A DNA stretch of 64,000 bases from Bradyrhizobium sp. CCBAU 53351 (GTDB lineage Bacteria > Pseudomonadota > Alphaproteobacteria > Rhizobiales > Xanthobacteraceae): NCBI RefSeq assembly GCF_015291745.1, contig NZ_CP030060.1, positions 806,001 through 870,000 of the forward strand, given 5' to 3'. Shown here one piece after another: positions 36,029-45,365 of the stretch. The notes under the pieces were generated by a model. That model was not told the DNA's origin and ran no database searches. It worked only from the letters and a program-made list of their open reading frames with translations. The translations under genes were made by a program, and so were the position numbers. Positions within the stretch are counted from its first letter, which is position 1; every line of letters begins with the position of its first letter.

Positions 36029-37306
36029 TTGGACCCCAATACATCACGACAGGCCTCCCGCCAGAAGGATTTGTACAAGGTCGGCGAAGTGCCGCCCCTC
36101 GGACACGTTCCCGAACGTATGTACGCGTGGACCATACGGCGCGAGCGCCACGGGCCGCCAGAGAGTTCGATGCTGGTAGAAGTGGTGCCGACTTGGCCGA
36201 TCGGCGAGGATGAAGTATTGGTCATGGTCGCTGCTGCAGGCATCAACTATAACGGAGTGTGGGCGGCGTTAGGGGCGCCGATGTCCCCCTTTGATGTGCA
36301 CCTATGCTCCTATCATGTGGCCGGATCGGATGCGGCTGGAGTGGTTTGGGCGGTAGGAGCAAGGGTGCGCCGGTGGAGGGTTGGGGACGAGGTGGTCATC
36401 CACTGCAATCAGGACGACGGGGATGATGAGGATTGCAATGGTGGCGAACCGCTCCTCTCACCTTCCCAGAGGATCTGGGGATACGAGACGCCTGATGGTT
36501 CTTACGCCCAGTTCTGCCGCGTGCAGCCACGGCAATTGATGCCGAAGCCAGCTCACCTCAGCTGGGAGCAGGCCTGTTGCTACACGCTAACGCTTGCAAC
36601 GGCTTACCGGATGTTGTTCGGACACCCGCCGCACATTCTAAAGGCTGGCGACTACGTGCTGATTTGGGGTGCTACGGGCGGGCTCGGGGTATCTGCAGTG
36701 CAGCTTGCAACAGCATGCGGCGCCAATGCAATCGGAGTCGTTTCCGATCGGACTAAGGCCGATTATGTAAGATCGCTTGGTGCAAAGGGTGTTATAGTCC
36801 GCACTGAATTCAATTGCTGGGGCCCTATGCCGGCAGTAAATTCACCTCAATACGGGCCTTGGCTCAAGGAGGTGCGGCGGTTTGGAAGGGCAATTTGGGA
36901 TGTTACTGGAAAGCGCGATATCGATATTGTGTTCGAGCATCCAGGTGAGCAAACATTCCCCGTCTCGACGATCGTCGTAAAGCGCGGTGGCATGGTAGTC
37001 GTTTGCGGCAGCACAACAGGTTTCAATCTTACCTTCGATGCCCGTTATATCTGGATGCGCCAGAAGCGAATTCAAGGTTCTCATTTCGCGAATCTCAAAC
37101 AGGCAAATGCTGCGAACCGTTTTGTGCTCGATCGCCGAATCGACCCGAGTATGAGCGAGGTCCTGCCGTGGGAGGAAGTTGCGCGAGCGCATACGAAGAT
37201 GTGGAAGAATCAGCACAGGCCCGGAAACATGGCTGTTCTGATCAATGCGCCGCGAATCGGACTACGAAATTTGGAGGACATTTTATCCGCGGCTGCGTTG
37301 CCTTAA
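36029..37306 (+). CDS. Crotonyl-CoA carboxylase/reductase-like protein
   Basis: 425 aa from TTG 36029, preferred because GAGGAG ends 6 nt upstream; the in-frame TTG at 36023 is too close to it. MDR superfamily: GroES-like part with AGINYNGVWAALG and YHVAGSDAAGVVWAVG, a long insert GYETPDGSYAQFCRVQ, then the Rossmann NADPH site LIWGATGGLGVSAVQLA, VFEHPGEQTFP, and YIWMRQKRIQGSHFAN near the end. These are signatures of CCR enzymes, which reductively carboxylate enoyl-CoA to alkylmalonyl-CoA. It is a divergent member, so a plain enoyl-CoA reductase is possible. Probably works with the ligase upstream. Confidence 0.88.
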   Translation: MDPNTSRQASRQKDLYKVGEVPPLGHVPERMYAWTIRRERHGPPESSMLVEVVPTWPIGEDEVLVMVAAAGINYNGVWAALGAPMSPFDVHLCSYHVAGSDAAGVVWAVGARVRRWRVGDEVVIHCNQDDGDDEDCNGGEPLLSPSQRIWGYETPDGSYAQFCRVQPRQLMPKPAHLSWEQACCYTLTLATAYRMLFGHPPHILKAGDYVLIWGATGGLGVSAVQLATACGANAIGVVSDRTKADYVRSLGAKGVIVRTEFNCWGPMPAVNSPQYGPWLKEVRRFGRAIWDVTGKRDIDIVFEHPGEQTFPVSTIVVKRGGMVVVCGSTTGFNLTFDARYIWMRQKRIQGSHFANLKQANAANRFVLDRRIDPSMSEVLPWEEVARAHTKMWKNQHRPGNMAVLINAPRIGLRNLEDILSAAALP

Positions 37307-37347
37307 CCGTAAGCGCAGTTCTGCGGCTTTTGACTGGCCCTTGACGC

Positions 37348-37949
37348 CTATTTTGTTCGCGTCGCGCGTCGCCGCGGTTTCCATGTGTCGGACAGCGCGT
37401 TGACGGCGGCTTCGAGCGCCTTCCGGTCGACGATGTTGGGATCGAACCGCGCCGGACCCCAGAGGCGCATATGTTCGTGGTCCGGATGGGCAGGGTCTCT
37501 GATGGCTTCAAGGTATTCGGCATAACCCGGCGCACCGCCGACGTCTTCCGGAGGACAACGACCGGCGGCTTCGAGCAAGAAGGGAAGTCCCTCCGTCGTG
37601 GTGTTCTCGAACCATTTTTCGAGCTTGATCACATGGTCCCAGCTGTCGCCGAAGTCATAGAGATAATGGATCGTCTTGGCGCCAGTCTCGCGAACGACAT
37701 CGCAAGGCCGCGCTTTGCTGGCATCCATGGGCTGGTGGGCGTAATCGTTGTGAGGATCTGGAATCCCCCAACGGACCTCACCAGCGAAGAACTCGAAGAG
37801 GTGGCTGTTCGTCCAGCCAAATGCCGCCTGAAGCGACAGATGCAGCCGATCCAAGCGCAGGGTGACGGGTACGACGAGGCGACGCATCACCTCCGGTTTC
37901 ACGTCCTTGAGGTCACCTTGATCCGGACCGCGGTCGTGTTCAGGCTCAT
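37348..37949 (-). pseudogene. pRiA4b ORF-3-like passenger protein, frameshifted
   Basis: From ATG 37949 the frame reads SLNTTAVRIKVT and then shifts: one C is missing near 37910 (GACCTCAAGG for GACCCTCAAGG). The rest is intact: LKDVKPEVMRRLVVPVTLRLDRL, LYDFGDSWDHVIKLEKW, CPPEDVGGAPGYAEYLEAI. This is the pRiA4b ORF-3 family, of unknown function, common next to IS66 elements. Its start overlaps the tnpC stop (ATGA), so it was a translationally coupled IS66 passenger. Confidence 0.8.
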
Positions 37950-38099
37950 GCCGCCAGCCTCGGATCGTATGGAAGCATCGTGTAGATCGATGCCCAAGGG
38001 AGCAGTTCGTCCAGTCGCGCCGCAGGCCAACCATTGACGAGATTGGCGAGAACATCAGCGAGCCAGTGCTCGGCACTGACGCCATTGAGCTTACAGGTT
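37946..38099 (-). pseudogene. IS66 TnpC 3' end, separated by a RIT element (element B)
   Basis: CKLNGVSAEHWLADVLANL and LDELLPWASIYTMLPYDP, ending at the stop 37946. It joins the piece ending WAVLASFIET at 41526 once the RIT element is removed. Confidence 0.85.
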
Positions 38100-38211
38100 T
38101 ATGCCGCCCGCCGAACTATGCCGAACGGAGTTGGTATGGCACGCCGTTGTCACGCTGGCACCGCCGATCGCGTGCAGGGCAGCCCCATTCCATTCGGCAT
38201 AGTCTGGTCGT

Positions 38212-39213
38212 TCAGAGCGCCTCCAGAAAGGCGAGCAGGCGGTCGTTCGGCTGGAAGCGGGTTAGCTTGCCGCGCTCGTACGGCTTGAGCTTCGCCAGGG
38301 CAGCTTCCTTGAGGGCGAGGTGGGCGTGCAGGTACGTCTGCGTCGTCTCGACCGATTCATGACCGAGCCACAGCGCGATCACAGAACAGTCGACGCCGGC
38401 TTGCAGCAGTTCCATCGCAGCGCTGTGCCTCAGCACGTGCGGCGACACGCTCTTGGCCTTCAAAGACGGGCAACTCTTGTGAGCGACACGAACATGCTTT
38501 CCCAGCAGGGACTGGACGCTGTCGGCACTGAGCCGGCCCCCGTGCACGTTCGGGAACAACGCTGTTGCTCCTTTCCGCAACGGTTCCTTGAGCCATGCCT
38601 GGAGCGCACACCGAGCGAGTGTGGTCAGCGGAGTGGTCCGCTCCTTCCGCCCTTTACCGACGCATCGCACGTGTGCGCCAGACCCGAGGTGGACGGCATC
38701 CCGGTCAAGGCCAGTCAGCTCTGAGAGGCGTAAGCCTGTCTGGGCCGCGACTAACAGCAAGGTGTGATCGCGGCGGCCAAGCCACGTCGTTCGATCGGGC
38801 GCTGCGAGAACCGCCTCGATCTCGGGGCGCGTCAGGAAGTGCACCTTTCGCTTGTCGTGACGCTTGCTCGGTATGGCGAGCACGCGCTGGATCAGCGCAC
38901 TGTGTGCCGGTTCCTCGAAGGACACGAACCTGAAGAAGGATCGGATGGCCGTCAGACGCAGGTTACGCGTCTTCGCACTGGCGCCGCGCGTTACCTCGAG
39001 ATCGGTGAGGAACGCGCCGATGAACGTTGCATCCAGATCGGCGAGCGTCAGGGCCGATGGGGACTTGCGCAGCTGCACCCGAGCGAACATGAACAGCAGC
39101 CGGAACGTGTCTCTGTAGGAGGCGATCGTGTTGCCGCTAACATTGCGCTGGCGCATGAGGCGCTCGGTGAAGAAGCGCTCGATCAACGTGGCGACATTGC
39201 AAGCGGGCTTCAT
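38212..39213 (-). CDS. ritC: RIT tyrosine recombinase, third gene (RitC)
   Basis: 333 aa from ATG 39213, preceded by GGAGGTGA and overlapping the ritB stop (ATGA). Catalytic set present: Arg in TGLRLSEL, Lys in VGKGRKERT, HxxR in HVLRHSAAMELL, His in WLGHESVETTQ, Tyr in TYLHAH. N-terminal SAM-like DNA-binding part intact. Appears functional. Confidence 0.9.
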   Translation of the reverse strand: MKPACNVATLIERFFTERLMRQRNVSGNTIASYRDTFRLLFMFARVQLRKSPSALTLADLDATFIGAFLTDLEVTRGASAKTRNLRLTAIRSFFRFVSFEEPAHSALIQRVLAIPSKRHDKRKVHFLTRPEIEAVLAAPDRTTWLGRRDHTLLLVAAQTGLRLSELTGLDRDAVHLGSGAHVRCVGKGRKERTTPLTTLARCALQAWLKEPLRKGATALFPNVHGGRLSADSVQSLLGKHVRVAHKSCPSLKAKSVSPHVLRHSAAMELLQAGVDCSVIALWLGHESVETTQTYLHAHLALKEAALAKLKPYERGKLTRFQPNDRLLAFLEAL

Positions 39214-40135
39214 GGCGTCACCTCCCATCGCCGATCGAGACGCCGCGCGGCTTCCTCCATCAACTCGGGGCAGGCCGAGAGATACCAGTAAGTGTCGCGC
39301 ACGCAGACGTGGCCGAGGTAAGTGGAGAGCACTGGGAGTTGTTGCTCGACGTTCTTGCCTTCGCGATACCAGTTGAGCAGCGTCCGGATGGCGAAGCGAT
39401 GACGGAAGTCATGCACGCGTGGCCCGGTACGATCACCTGGGCGCCGCAGCCCGATCTCTCTGGACAATCGCCAGAAGACGCGATGAACGTACTGGTGCAG
39501 CAAGCGGCCTCCCTGTTCGGCAACGAAGAAGGTCGAGCCGCAGCGTGACCCGAGCAGCGCATCGCGCCGGTGGGCGTAGTCGCGCAGCGCGGTTCTCGTC
39601 GTCGGATGCAATGGCACGAGCCGCGACTTGCCGAACTTGGTCAGCCGGACCGTCAGCACGCCGGCGTCGAGGTCGACGTCATCACGCTCCAGGCCCATCG
39701 CCTCGGATATACGCATGCCCGTCACCGCGATCAGCCCGAACAAGGCATGGTAGGTCCATCGGCGCAGCCCGTCCGCTGGTGGCAGAGCCAGCGCTGCCGT
39801 CAGCAACGCATCGATCTCCGCGTCGCTGTAAACATAGGGCTTGGCGCGCTTCCATCCGGGCAGCATGCCGACGGGCGGCACCTCCGTTCTCGGGTCGAAG
39901 TTGGCGACATGGCGCGCGAACCCGCGCACGTCGCTCAATCGCAGCGCCCAGGATGCATGACGATCGGGCGGCAGCGTTGCCCATTCCATGGCCAGCTTCG
40001 TCGTGATGATCCTCGCCTTGCGCTTCTCCATGAAGGCGACGAAGTCGGCGAGCCGACGGGTCTGGTGCTCGTACTTGTATCCAAACCCTTGCGCATGCTC
40101 AGGTACTTATCGAGTGCGGCGCGCAGATTGGTCAT
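39210..40135 (-). pseudogene. ritB: RIT tyrosine recombinase, second gene (RitB), frameshifted
   Basis: ATG 40135 overlaps the ritA stop (ATGA), but after about 17 codons (TNLRAALDKYLSMRKG) one base is missing near 40089; the continuation GYKYEHQTRRLADFVAFMEKRK is in another frame. From 40031 the frame is open to 39210 with the catalytic set TGMRISEA, HDFRHRFAIRTLL, YLGHVCVRDTYWYL. A shortened protein from ATG 40031 would keep the catalytic domain but lose about 35 N-terminal residues. Confidence 0.85.
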
Positions 40136-41370
40136 TGCACGCCTCCCGGCCAGGGCAGGCTCAATGTTCTCAGCGCATCGATGTCGACCTTCGAGTAAAT
40201 CCGGGTAGTGTCGTGGTTCTCGTGCCGCAGCAACTGTCCGATCTCCGACAAGGTGGCGCCAGATCGGAGAAGCTCGGTAGCGAGACTGTGTCGGAAGATA
40301 TGGGCGCCGCGATGTGCGCAACCTTCGATTCCAACGCGATCGAGAGCGGCCTTGGCGATCATGGTGATCGCACATCCGGAAGCAAAGCCGACGTGTGGCG
40401 CGAGCGTACGGACGAACAATCGTCGGCACGACGACTTTGGGCGGCCATTGCGGAGATATGCAACGATGGCCGCGCCAACGTCTGGCGGTATCGGCATCCG
40501 TGCACGCTGTCGGCCCTTGGCGCGAACGAGTATCTCGCTGGCGCGCCAGTCGATATCATCAAGGGTGAGCGTCGCGACCTCGTCGGCCCGCAGGCCGAGC
40601 TTGGCTAGCAACAACAGAATGGCGTAGTCCCGCCGTCCCATCACTGTCTCTCGGTCGCAACCGTCGAGAGCCTTCCGCACCTGTGCCGCAGGCAGATAGG
40701 TCGGCAGAGTTGCGAGCTTCCATCGCCGCATCGATGGAACGCAATCCGCCAACGGGCGCGCGTTCAGCCCCCGATGGTGGAGGTAACGGAGAAAGGCGCG
40801 CAACGACCAGCACATCGCCTTGCCTGTTCCCGGGCTCCAATCCTGGGCGTGGCGCTCAATGTAGCGGATCACGTCCTCTTGGCTGATCTTGCCCAGGGCG
40901 GCGCCGCCGGAGCACACCTCGTGCAGGAACCTGCGGATGACCGGGAGATGGCGGACGATGGACCTCGGGGCCAAGCCGCGCTCTGATCGCAGGTAGGCAT
41001 CGAACTCCTTGAAGATCCGTTCGTGCGGGGTGAGAGGCGGCAGCACCGACGGCGCGATCACGCCTTCCTCGCGCAGCACCGACAGCCATCGCTTGAGCGC
41101 GGCCCGGTCACCGGGTTGGATAGACTGCCTTCCGCCTCGATGCCGGAGGTACCGCTCAACGACCTGCTCATCGAGATCGACCAGCTTGTAGCGACGGCCC
41201 GCCATCCAACTCAGGAGCCCGCCAACCACGTTGAGGCAACGCCACGTGCCGTGCCGAACGAGCCTCTCTTCGATGAGACGAGCGGCGTAGCGCTCGACGA
41301 GTTGTCCGTGCGGCCCGCTTCTGAGACGCCGGTACAGCCGGCTTCTGCCCAAGTACTTTTCAACTTCCAT
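40132..41370 (-). CDS. ritA: RIT tyrosine recombinase, first gene (RitA)
   Basis: 412 aa from ATG 41370 (GGAG 9 nt upstream; GTG 41403 in frame is less likely). Long N-terminal part, then catalytic residues: KLGLRADEVATL, KGRQRARMPI, HIFRHSLATELL, LLRHENHDTTRIY. Stop overlaps ritB start. Confidence 0.9.
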   Translation of the reverse strand: MEVEKYLGRSRLYRRLRSGPHGQLVERYAARLIEERLVRHGTWRCLNVVGGLLSWMAGRRYKLVDLDEQVVERYLRHRGGRQSIQPGDRAALKRWLSVLREEGVIAPSVLPPLTPHERIFKEFDAYLRSERGLAPRSIVRHLPVIRRFLHEVCSGGAALGKISQEDVIRYIERHAQDWSPGTGKAMCWSLRAFLRYLHHRGLNARPLADCVPSMRRWKLATLPTYLPAAQVRKALDGCDRETVMGRRDYAILLLLAKLGLRADEVATLTLDDIDWRASEILVRAKGRQRARMPIPPDVGAAIVAYLRNGRPKSSCRRLFVRTLAPHVGFASGCAITMIAKAALDRVGIEGCAHRGAHIFRHSLATELLRSGATLSEIGQLLRHENHDTTRIYSKVDIDALRTLSLPWPGGVQ

Positions 41371-41493
41371 CTTCCTGTTCTCCGCTGTTGAAAGCGGAGG
41401 CACAGAACGAACTATGCCGAACCGACCAAACGCCGGTCAGCCAGAAATCTGGGGAAAACGACCCGACTCGGCATAGTTCGGCGGGCGGCATAA

Positions 41494-41525
41494 ACAGCCC
41501 TATGCCGCGCGCGGCATAGGGCTGT
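41494..41525. repeat. Perfect 32-bp palindrome at the RIT/IS66 junction
   Basis: Two 16-bp arms with no loop (ACAGCCCTATGCCGCG and complement), directly outside the right inverted repeat of the RIT element and absent from the left side. It contains the core CTATGCCG seen in the RIT ends. Confidence 0.85.
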
Positions 41526-42918
41526 CTCAATGAACGAAGCCAGGACTGCCCAATCCTCGGCGCCCTCGTCGCACCCGGCAAAAAGAGAGTTCTTGGCGTT
41601 GAGCTTGATCGGCCGCATCGCACGCTCGACAGCATTCGTGTCCATCTCGATGCGCCCGTCATCAAGGTAGAGTGTCAGGCCGCTCCAATGACGGAGCGCG
41701 TAACGCAAGGCCTTCGCCGTGTCGCTCTTCGGTGCAAGGTGATCAAGCTTGGCCTCAACCCACTGCTTCAAGGCTGTAGCGAGAGGCCGAGCATGCGCCT
41801 GCCTGCCGGCACAGCCCTCCGCATCCGATCGGCCGCGGAGGGCCTTCTCGACTGCGTAAAGCTGGGCGATGCGTTCAAGAGCCTGGCGGGCAACCGGAGC
41901 TGGCGCCGGCGAAGCCTCGCGCTCGATCTTCACAAACTGGCGCCGCAGATGCGACCAGAAGGCGAGCGTCCCGGACAGGGCGTCCGCACGCCTCTCTCGG
42001 ATCATCGTCTTGTAAGCTCCGTCGCAGTGGATGATGCCGCGATAGCCTTCGAGCAGCCTCAAGCCGGACGGCTCCACGGCCCGGTGCATAAGCGTAAACC
42101 ACCCAGGTGGGTCAGGTCCGGCCCAGGGCCTGTCATCGCGTGACAGCGCCCAGAAGTAGCCAGTTTTCGTCCTGCCGCGCCCCGGATCTAACACCGGTGC
42201 GGGAGTCTCATCGACACAGAGCTTCGAGGAGGCGAGCAGAAGCTGGCGCAGACGATGCCTTCAATTCCTGGGCCGCATAGCCGACCCAGAAGGCGAGCGT
42301 GGAACGATCCAGCGCTATTCCGTGGGTCGCCAACATCTGCGCCTGGCGGTAAAGCGGCAAATGCCAATGATACTTGGCGTCGATCACATGCGCGACCAGC
42401 CGCTCGGTGGGCAATCCTCCCCTGATCAGTCGCTCGGGCGCAGCCTGCTGGAGGACGACGCCGTGACAGGCGCGGCAGGCCAGCTTGGGCCGGCGGGTTA
42501 CGATGACGCGATACTGCGCCGGAACGACATCGAGCCTCTGACTCTCATCGTGACTGATCTCGAAGAGGTCGCCGTTACAACACGGGCAACTGGTCTCCGC
42601 TGGCATCAGGATTTCGACGATGCGCGGCAAATGCCACGGAAGTTAAACCCTGTTGGCTCTGCGCGCGGCAGCTCTCTTCTCGCAAACTCTGGGATTGGGG
42701 CGATCTTCGGCTGCTTCGAGGGCGGCGACGGCCTGATCGATATCCTCCAGAACAAACTGCAGCTGATCAGCGTCCAGCTTTTCCGAGGACCGACCGAACT
42801 GCGCATCTTTTGCAAGCTTGAGCAACCGCTCGAGCCTGGCGCAGCGATCCAGCAGAGCCGCGGCAAAGACCCGCAACTCGGCCGGATCGCTCGGCAGTTC
42901 ATCAGGCAAATCACTCAT
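41526..42918 (-). pseudogene. IS66 TnpC 5' and central part (element B), frameshifted
   Basis: Starts SDLPDELPSDPAELRVFAAA, AKDAQFGRSSEKLD. Frameshifts near 42640 and 42205 break the reading before the zinc region (CPCCNGDLFEISHDE) and before DETPAPVLDPGRGRTKTGYFW. The DDE part (GIIHCDGAYKTM; NAVERAMRPI) is open to the RIT insertion. Inactive. Confidence 0.85.
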
Positions 42919-42969
42919 TGCCCCGAGTCTGCCATGCTTCGCGCCCCGATGCAGCGAAGATTTGTATCT

Positions 42970-43323
42970 TTACGCAAGTGCTTTCGGCGGTGCGTCGCGA
43001 GGCGCATGCATGCGCGTCCAATCCATGCCAGCCAGAAGCACCGACAGCTGGGCGGCATTCATCCGCATCACGCCGGCCACAATGTGAGGCCATTTGAAGC
43101 CGCTGCCATCGAGCCGCTTCCAGTACATCACAAGGCCGCTGCCATCCCAGACGACGATCTTCACCCGGTTAGAGCGCATCGCACGGAACACCACCGGCAC
43201 ACCCTTCATCGGGTCATGGCCCAGCGTCTCCTTCGCCAACAGCGCCAAGCCCTCCGCACCTTTTCTGAAGTCTACAGGTTGCGTCGCCACGTAAAGCATG
43301 AGGCTCGCGGGCGGCGTCAGCAT
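42970..43323 (-). CDS. tnpB: IS66 TnpB (element B)
   Basis: 117 aa, complete. VATQPVDFRKGAEGLALLA, VPVVFRAMRSNRVKIVVWDG, FKWPHIVAGVMRMNAAQLSVL. The start overlaps the tnpA stop. TnpB is needed for IS66 transposition; its biochemical role is unclear. Confidence 0.9.
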   Translation of the reverse strand: MLTPPASLMLYVATQPVDFRKGAEGLALLAKETLGHDPMKGVPVVFRAMRSNRVKIVVWDGSGLVMYWKRLDGSGFKWPHIVAGVMRMNAAQLSVLLAGMDWTRMHAPRDAPPKALA

Positions 43324-43567
43324 GAACGTGTCCGTCGAAGCGCTAAGAACACGTCGCTCAACACAGCAAGGCCAGGCGCCCCCCGCACCTCCACGCGTGC
43401 TCCCTGGAGCTCAACCGTCACAATGGCTGCTTCCGGCGACCTGGTCGGCTCTGCGGCCGCCGGTAGCGCCGATTCCGATACCACCGGCACGAACGACAGC
43501 GTCTCCGAAGTCGGCAGCACCAACTGGCCCAAACGTGCCCGGCGTCGCCAGTCGTGCACCTGCTGGG
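43317..43567 (-). pseudogene. IS66 TnpA C-terminal part (element B)
   Basis: QQVHDWRRRARLGQLVLPTS to the stop at 43317. The N-terminal part is found inverted at 52089-52230 and joins in frame (RPQ|QVHDW). Cut by an IS21 end at 43568, with target duplication TGCTGGG at 43561-43567. Confidence 0.85.
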
Positions 43568-43698
43568 TGCGTATTCCGACGAAGTCGGCCGCGGATTCCG
43601 GGCGAAGCCGGCCGCCTGTACCGATTGAAGCCGGCCGTGGATTCCGATGATCCCGGCCGCCTGCCGAGGCGGGGTCTCGCGACGACGTCGTCATCAGG

Positions 43699-44460
43699 TC
43701 AGTTGGCGGGCTCGTCGTCAAGCGTCTGACGCTTGGCGGCGGCTTTGCGCAGGCTCTCGCCCTTGAGATTGAGCCTGTGGGCGTTGTGTACGAGGCGATC
43801 GAGGATAGCGTCGGCAATGGTTGGGTTGCCGATGAGCTCGTGCCAATGCTCGACCGGGAGCTGGCTTGTCACCAAGGTCGAGCCGCGGCCATGGCGATCC
43901 TCCATCATCTCCAACAGGTCGCGTTGCTGCTCGGCAGTCATCGGGGCAAGTCCCCAGTCGTCGAGGACCAGAAGCTCGACGCGCGCCAGGGTCCTGAGCA
44001 GGCGAGCGTGGCGGCCGTCGCCCCGCGCGAGAGTGAGCGCCTCGAACAGCCGCGGCAGCCGTTGATAAAGCACGGAGCGGTTGTCCCGGCAGGCCTTGTG
44101 GCCCAAGGCGCAAGCAATCCAGCTCTTGCCGACGCCGGTCGGGTCGATGATGAGCAGGTTCTGATGCCGGTCGATCCACTCGCCAGCGACGAGCTTTTGG
44201 AACAGCGGCTTGTCGAGCCCGCGCGGCGCCTTCATGTCGATATCCTCGACGACGGCGTTCTGCCGGAGACTTGCGAACCGCAACCGAGCAACCAGCCGCT
44301 TGTTCTCGCGCTCGGTCGCTTCACGGTCGACGAGCAGTGCGAGGCGCTCCTCGAAGGCCAGCGCGGCAATGTCGGGTTGTCGCTGCTGTTCGTCGAGGGC
44401 CTTCGCCATGCCGGTAAGCCCGAGCGCGACGAGGCGGTCGTGGGTGGGATGTGTCAACAT
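43699..44460 (-). CDS. istB: IS21 helper ATPase IstB (element B)
   Basis: 253 aa. AAAGGAG precedes ATG 44460. DPTGVGKSW is Walker A (second Gly changed to Thr-Gly order GPTGVGKS in relatives, here D for G at the first position), LLVLDDWGLAP is Walker B, then DRLVHNAHRLNLKGESLRK. A different IS21 lineage from copies 1-3. Confidence 0.9.
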   Translation of the reverse strand: MLTHPTHDRLVALGLTGMAKALDEQQRQPDIAALAFEERLALLVDREATERENKRLVARLRFASLRQNAVVEDIDMKAPRGLDKPLFQKLVAGEWIDRHQNLLIIDPTGVGKSWIACALGHKACRDNRSVLYQRLPRLFEALTLARGDGRHARLLRTLARVELLVLDDWGLAPMTAEQQRDLLEMMEDRHGRGSTLVTSQLPVEHWHELIGNPTIADAILDRLVHNAHRLNLKGESLRKAAAKRQTLDDEPAN

Positions 44461-44474
44461 CGTCTCTCCTTTCT

Positions 44475-45134
44475 TCACTGGTAGTAATCGGTGCCGCGGA
44501 TATTGCCGTGTCGGATCGGTGGGCCGTCTGGCGGTCTCTCGTTGGCGTAGGCGCGATCGAGCCCGTGCTGCAGGATCGACTTGATCGAGCCGTAGGTGGT
44601 CGCGCCGATGTCGTTGCCACGCTGGCAGGCGGCCTCGATGCGGGCCGAGCCGTAGCTGCGCGCGAGCCGCAAAATGCCGAGACAAGCCCGGAAGCCCTGC
44701 TCGGGGTGTGGTTTGGCTTTCATGATTGCTTCGACGAGAGCGATCGTGGCAGGGCCGATCTTGGCGGCTTCTCGCTTGATCCGCGCCGGGGTCCATTCGG
44801 CATAACGCCGGTGCGCGCTCGGCATGTGCTCCGGGATCGTGGTGTGGCATTGGGGTACGTCAGAGCGGGCGTGGCTGGCAACCCGGCTGCCCTTGTGCAG
44901 GATCTCGACCGTCCTGTCGGTGACGCGCGCCTCGAGCTCTTCGCGGATCAGACGCGAGGGCACCGAGTAGTAGTGACCGGCGATCTCGACGTGATAGTCG
45001 GGCGCGACTCGGCACTTCTTCCACTCGGCATACTGATATGGCATCGGCGGCAGGGCGTTGAGCGCCGGCTTGTCGATCTGTGCGAACAGCTCGTTGCGGC
45101 TCACGCCGAGTTTACGCATGATCCTGGCATAGGA
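44475..45134 (-). pseudogene. istA: IS21 IstA C-terminal half (element B)
   Basis: 219 codons: SYARIMRKLGVSRNELFAQ, PYQYAEWKKCRVAPDYHVEI, YYSVPSRLIREELEARV. Begins abruptly at 45134. Joined in frame to 54938-55831 it gives a 516-aa IstA of normal size. Confidence 0.85.
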
Positions 45135-45365
45135 TCGGCGTCGCCTCAATCCTATTGCTCCTAACGATAGGACATGCCGTCCGCACGGCCGTCGCTTTCA
45201 CAGCATGGTTTTCCTTAGGCAATCCAGGAAGAGAACGTTTCCTAGCTACGAGCGGTCGGCCTAGATCACTCACCCTACAAGAGTAGATAGGCAGGAATCT
45301 CTTGCGGCCGAGCAGTGAGGATCGATAAAAGGATACAACCAGCCTCACACAGAGGACTAACAAAT

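Larger units (their letters stand above)
38100..41492 (-). mobile_element. RIT element (three tyrosine recombinases in tandem)
   Basis: 3.39 kb bounded by perfect 25-bp inverted repeats (38100-38124 and 41468-41492; start TATGCCGCCCGCC). Just inside lie inverted copies of the core motif CTATGCCGAA (left 38116-38125 and 38193-38202; right 41412-41421 and near 41468). Three overlapping recombinase genes on the minus strand. Inserted in IS66 tnpC. This matches RIT (recombinase in trio) elements known in proteobacteria. Confidence 0.88.
43568..45134 (-). mobile_element. IS21-family element B, right half
   Basis: Right end TGCGTATTCCGACG at 43568 with further subterminal repeats of the ATTCCG...GCCGGCC type to about 43690, then istB and the 3' half of istA. 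The missing left half is at 52231-55836 in opposite orientation. Confidence 0.85.

Noticed and set aside
45300..45340. GGCAGGAATCTCTTGC as a second sigma-54 promoter
   Set aside because: The GG and GC pairs are 12 nt apart instead of 10.
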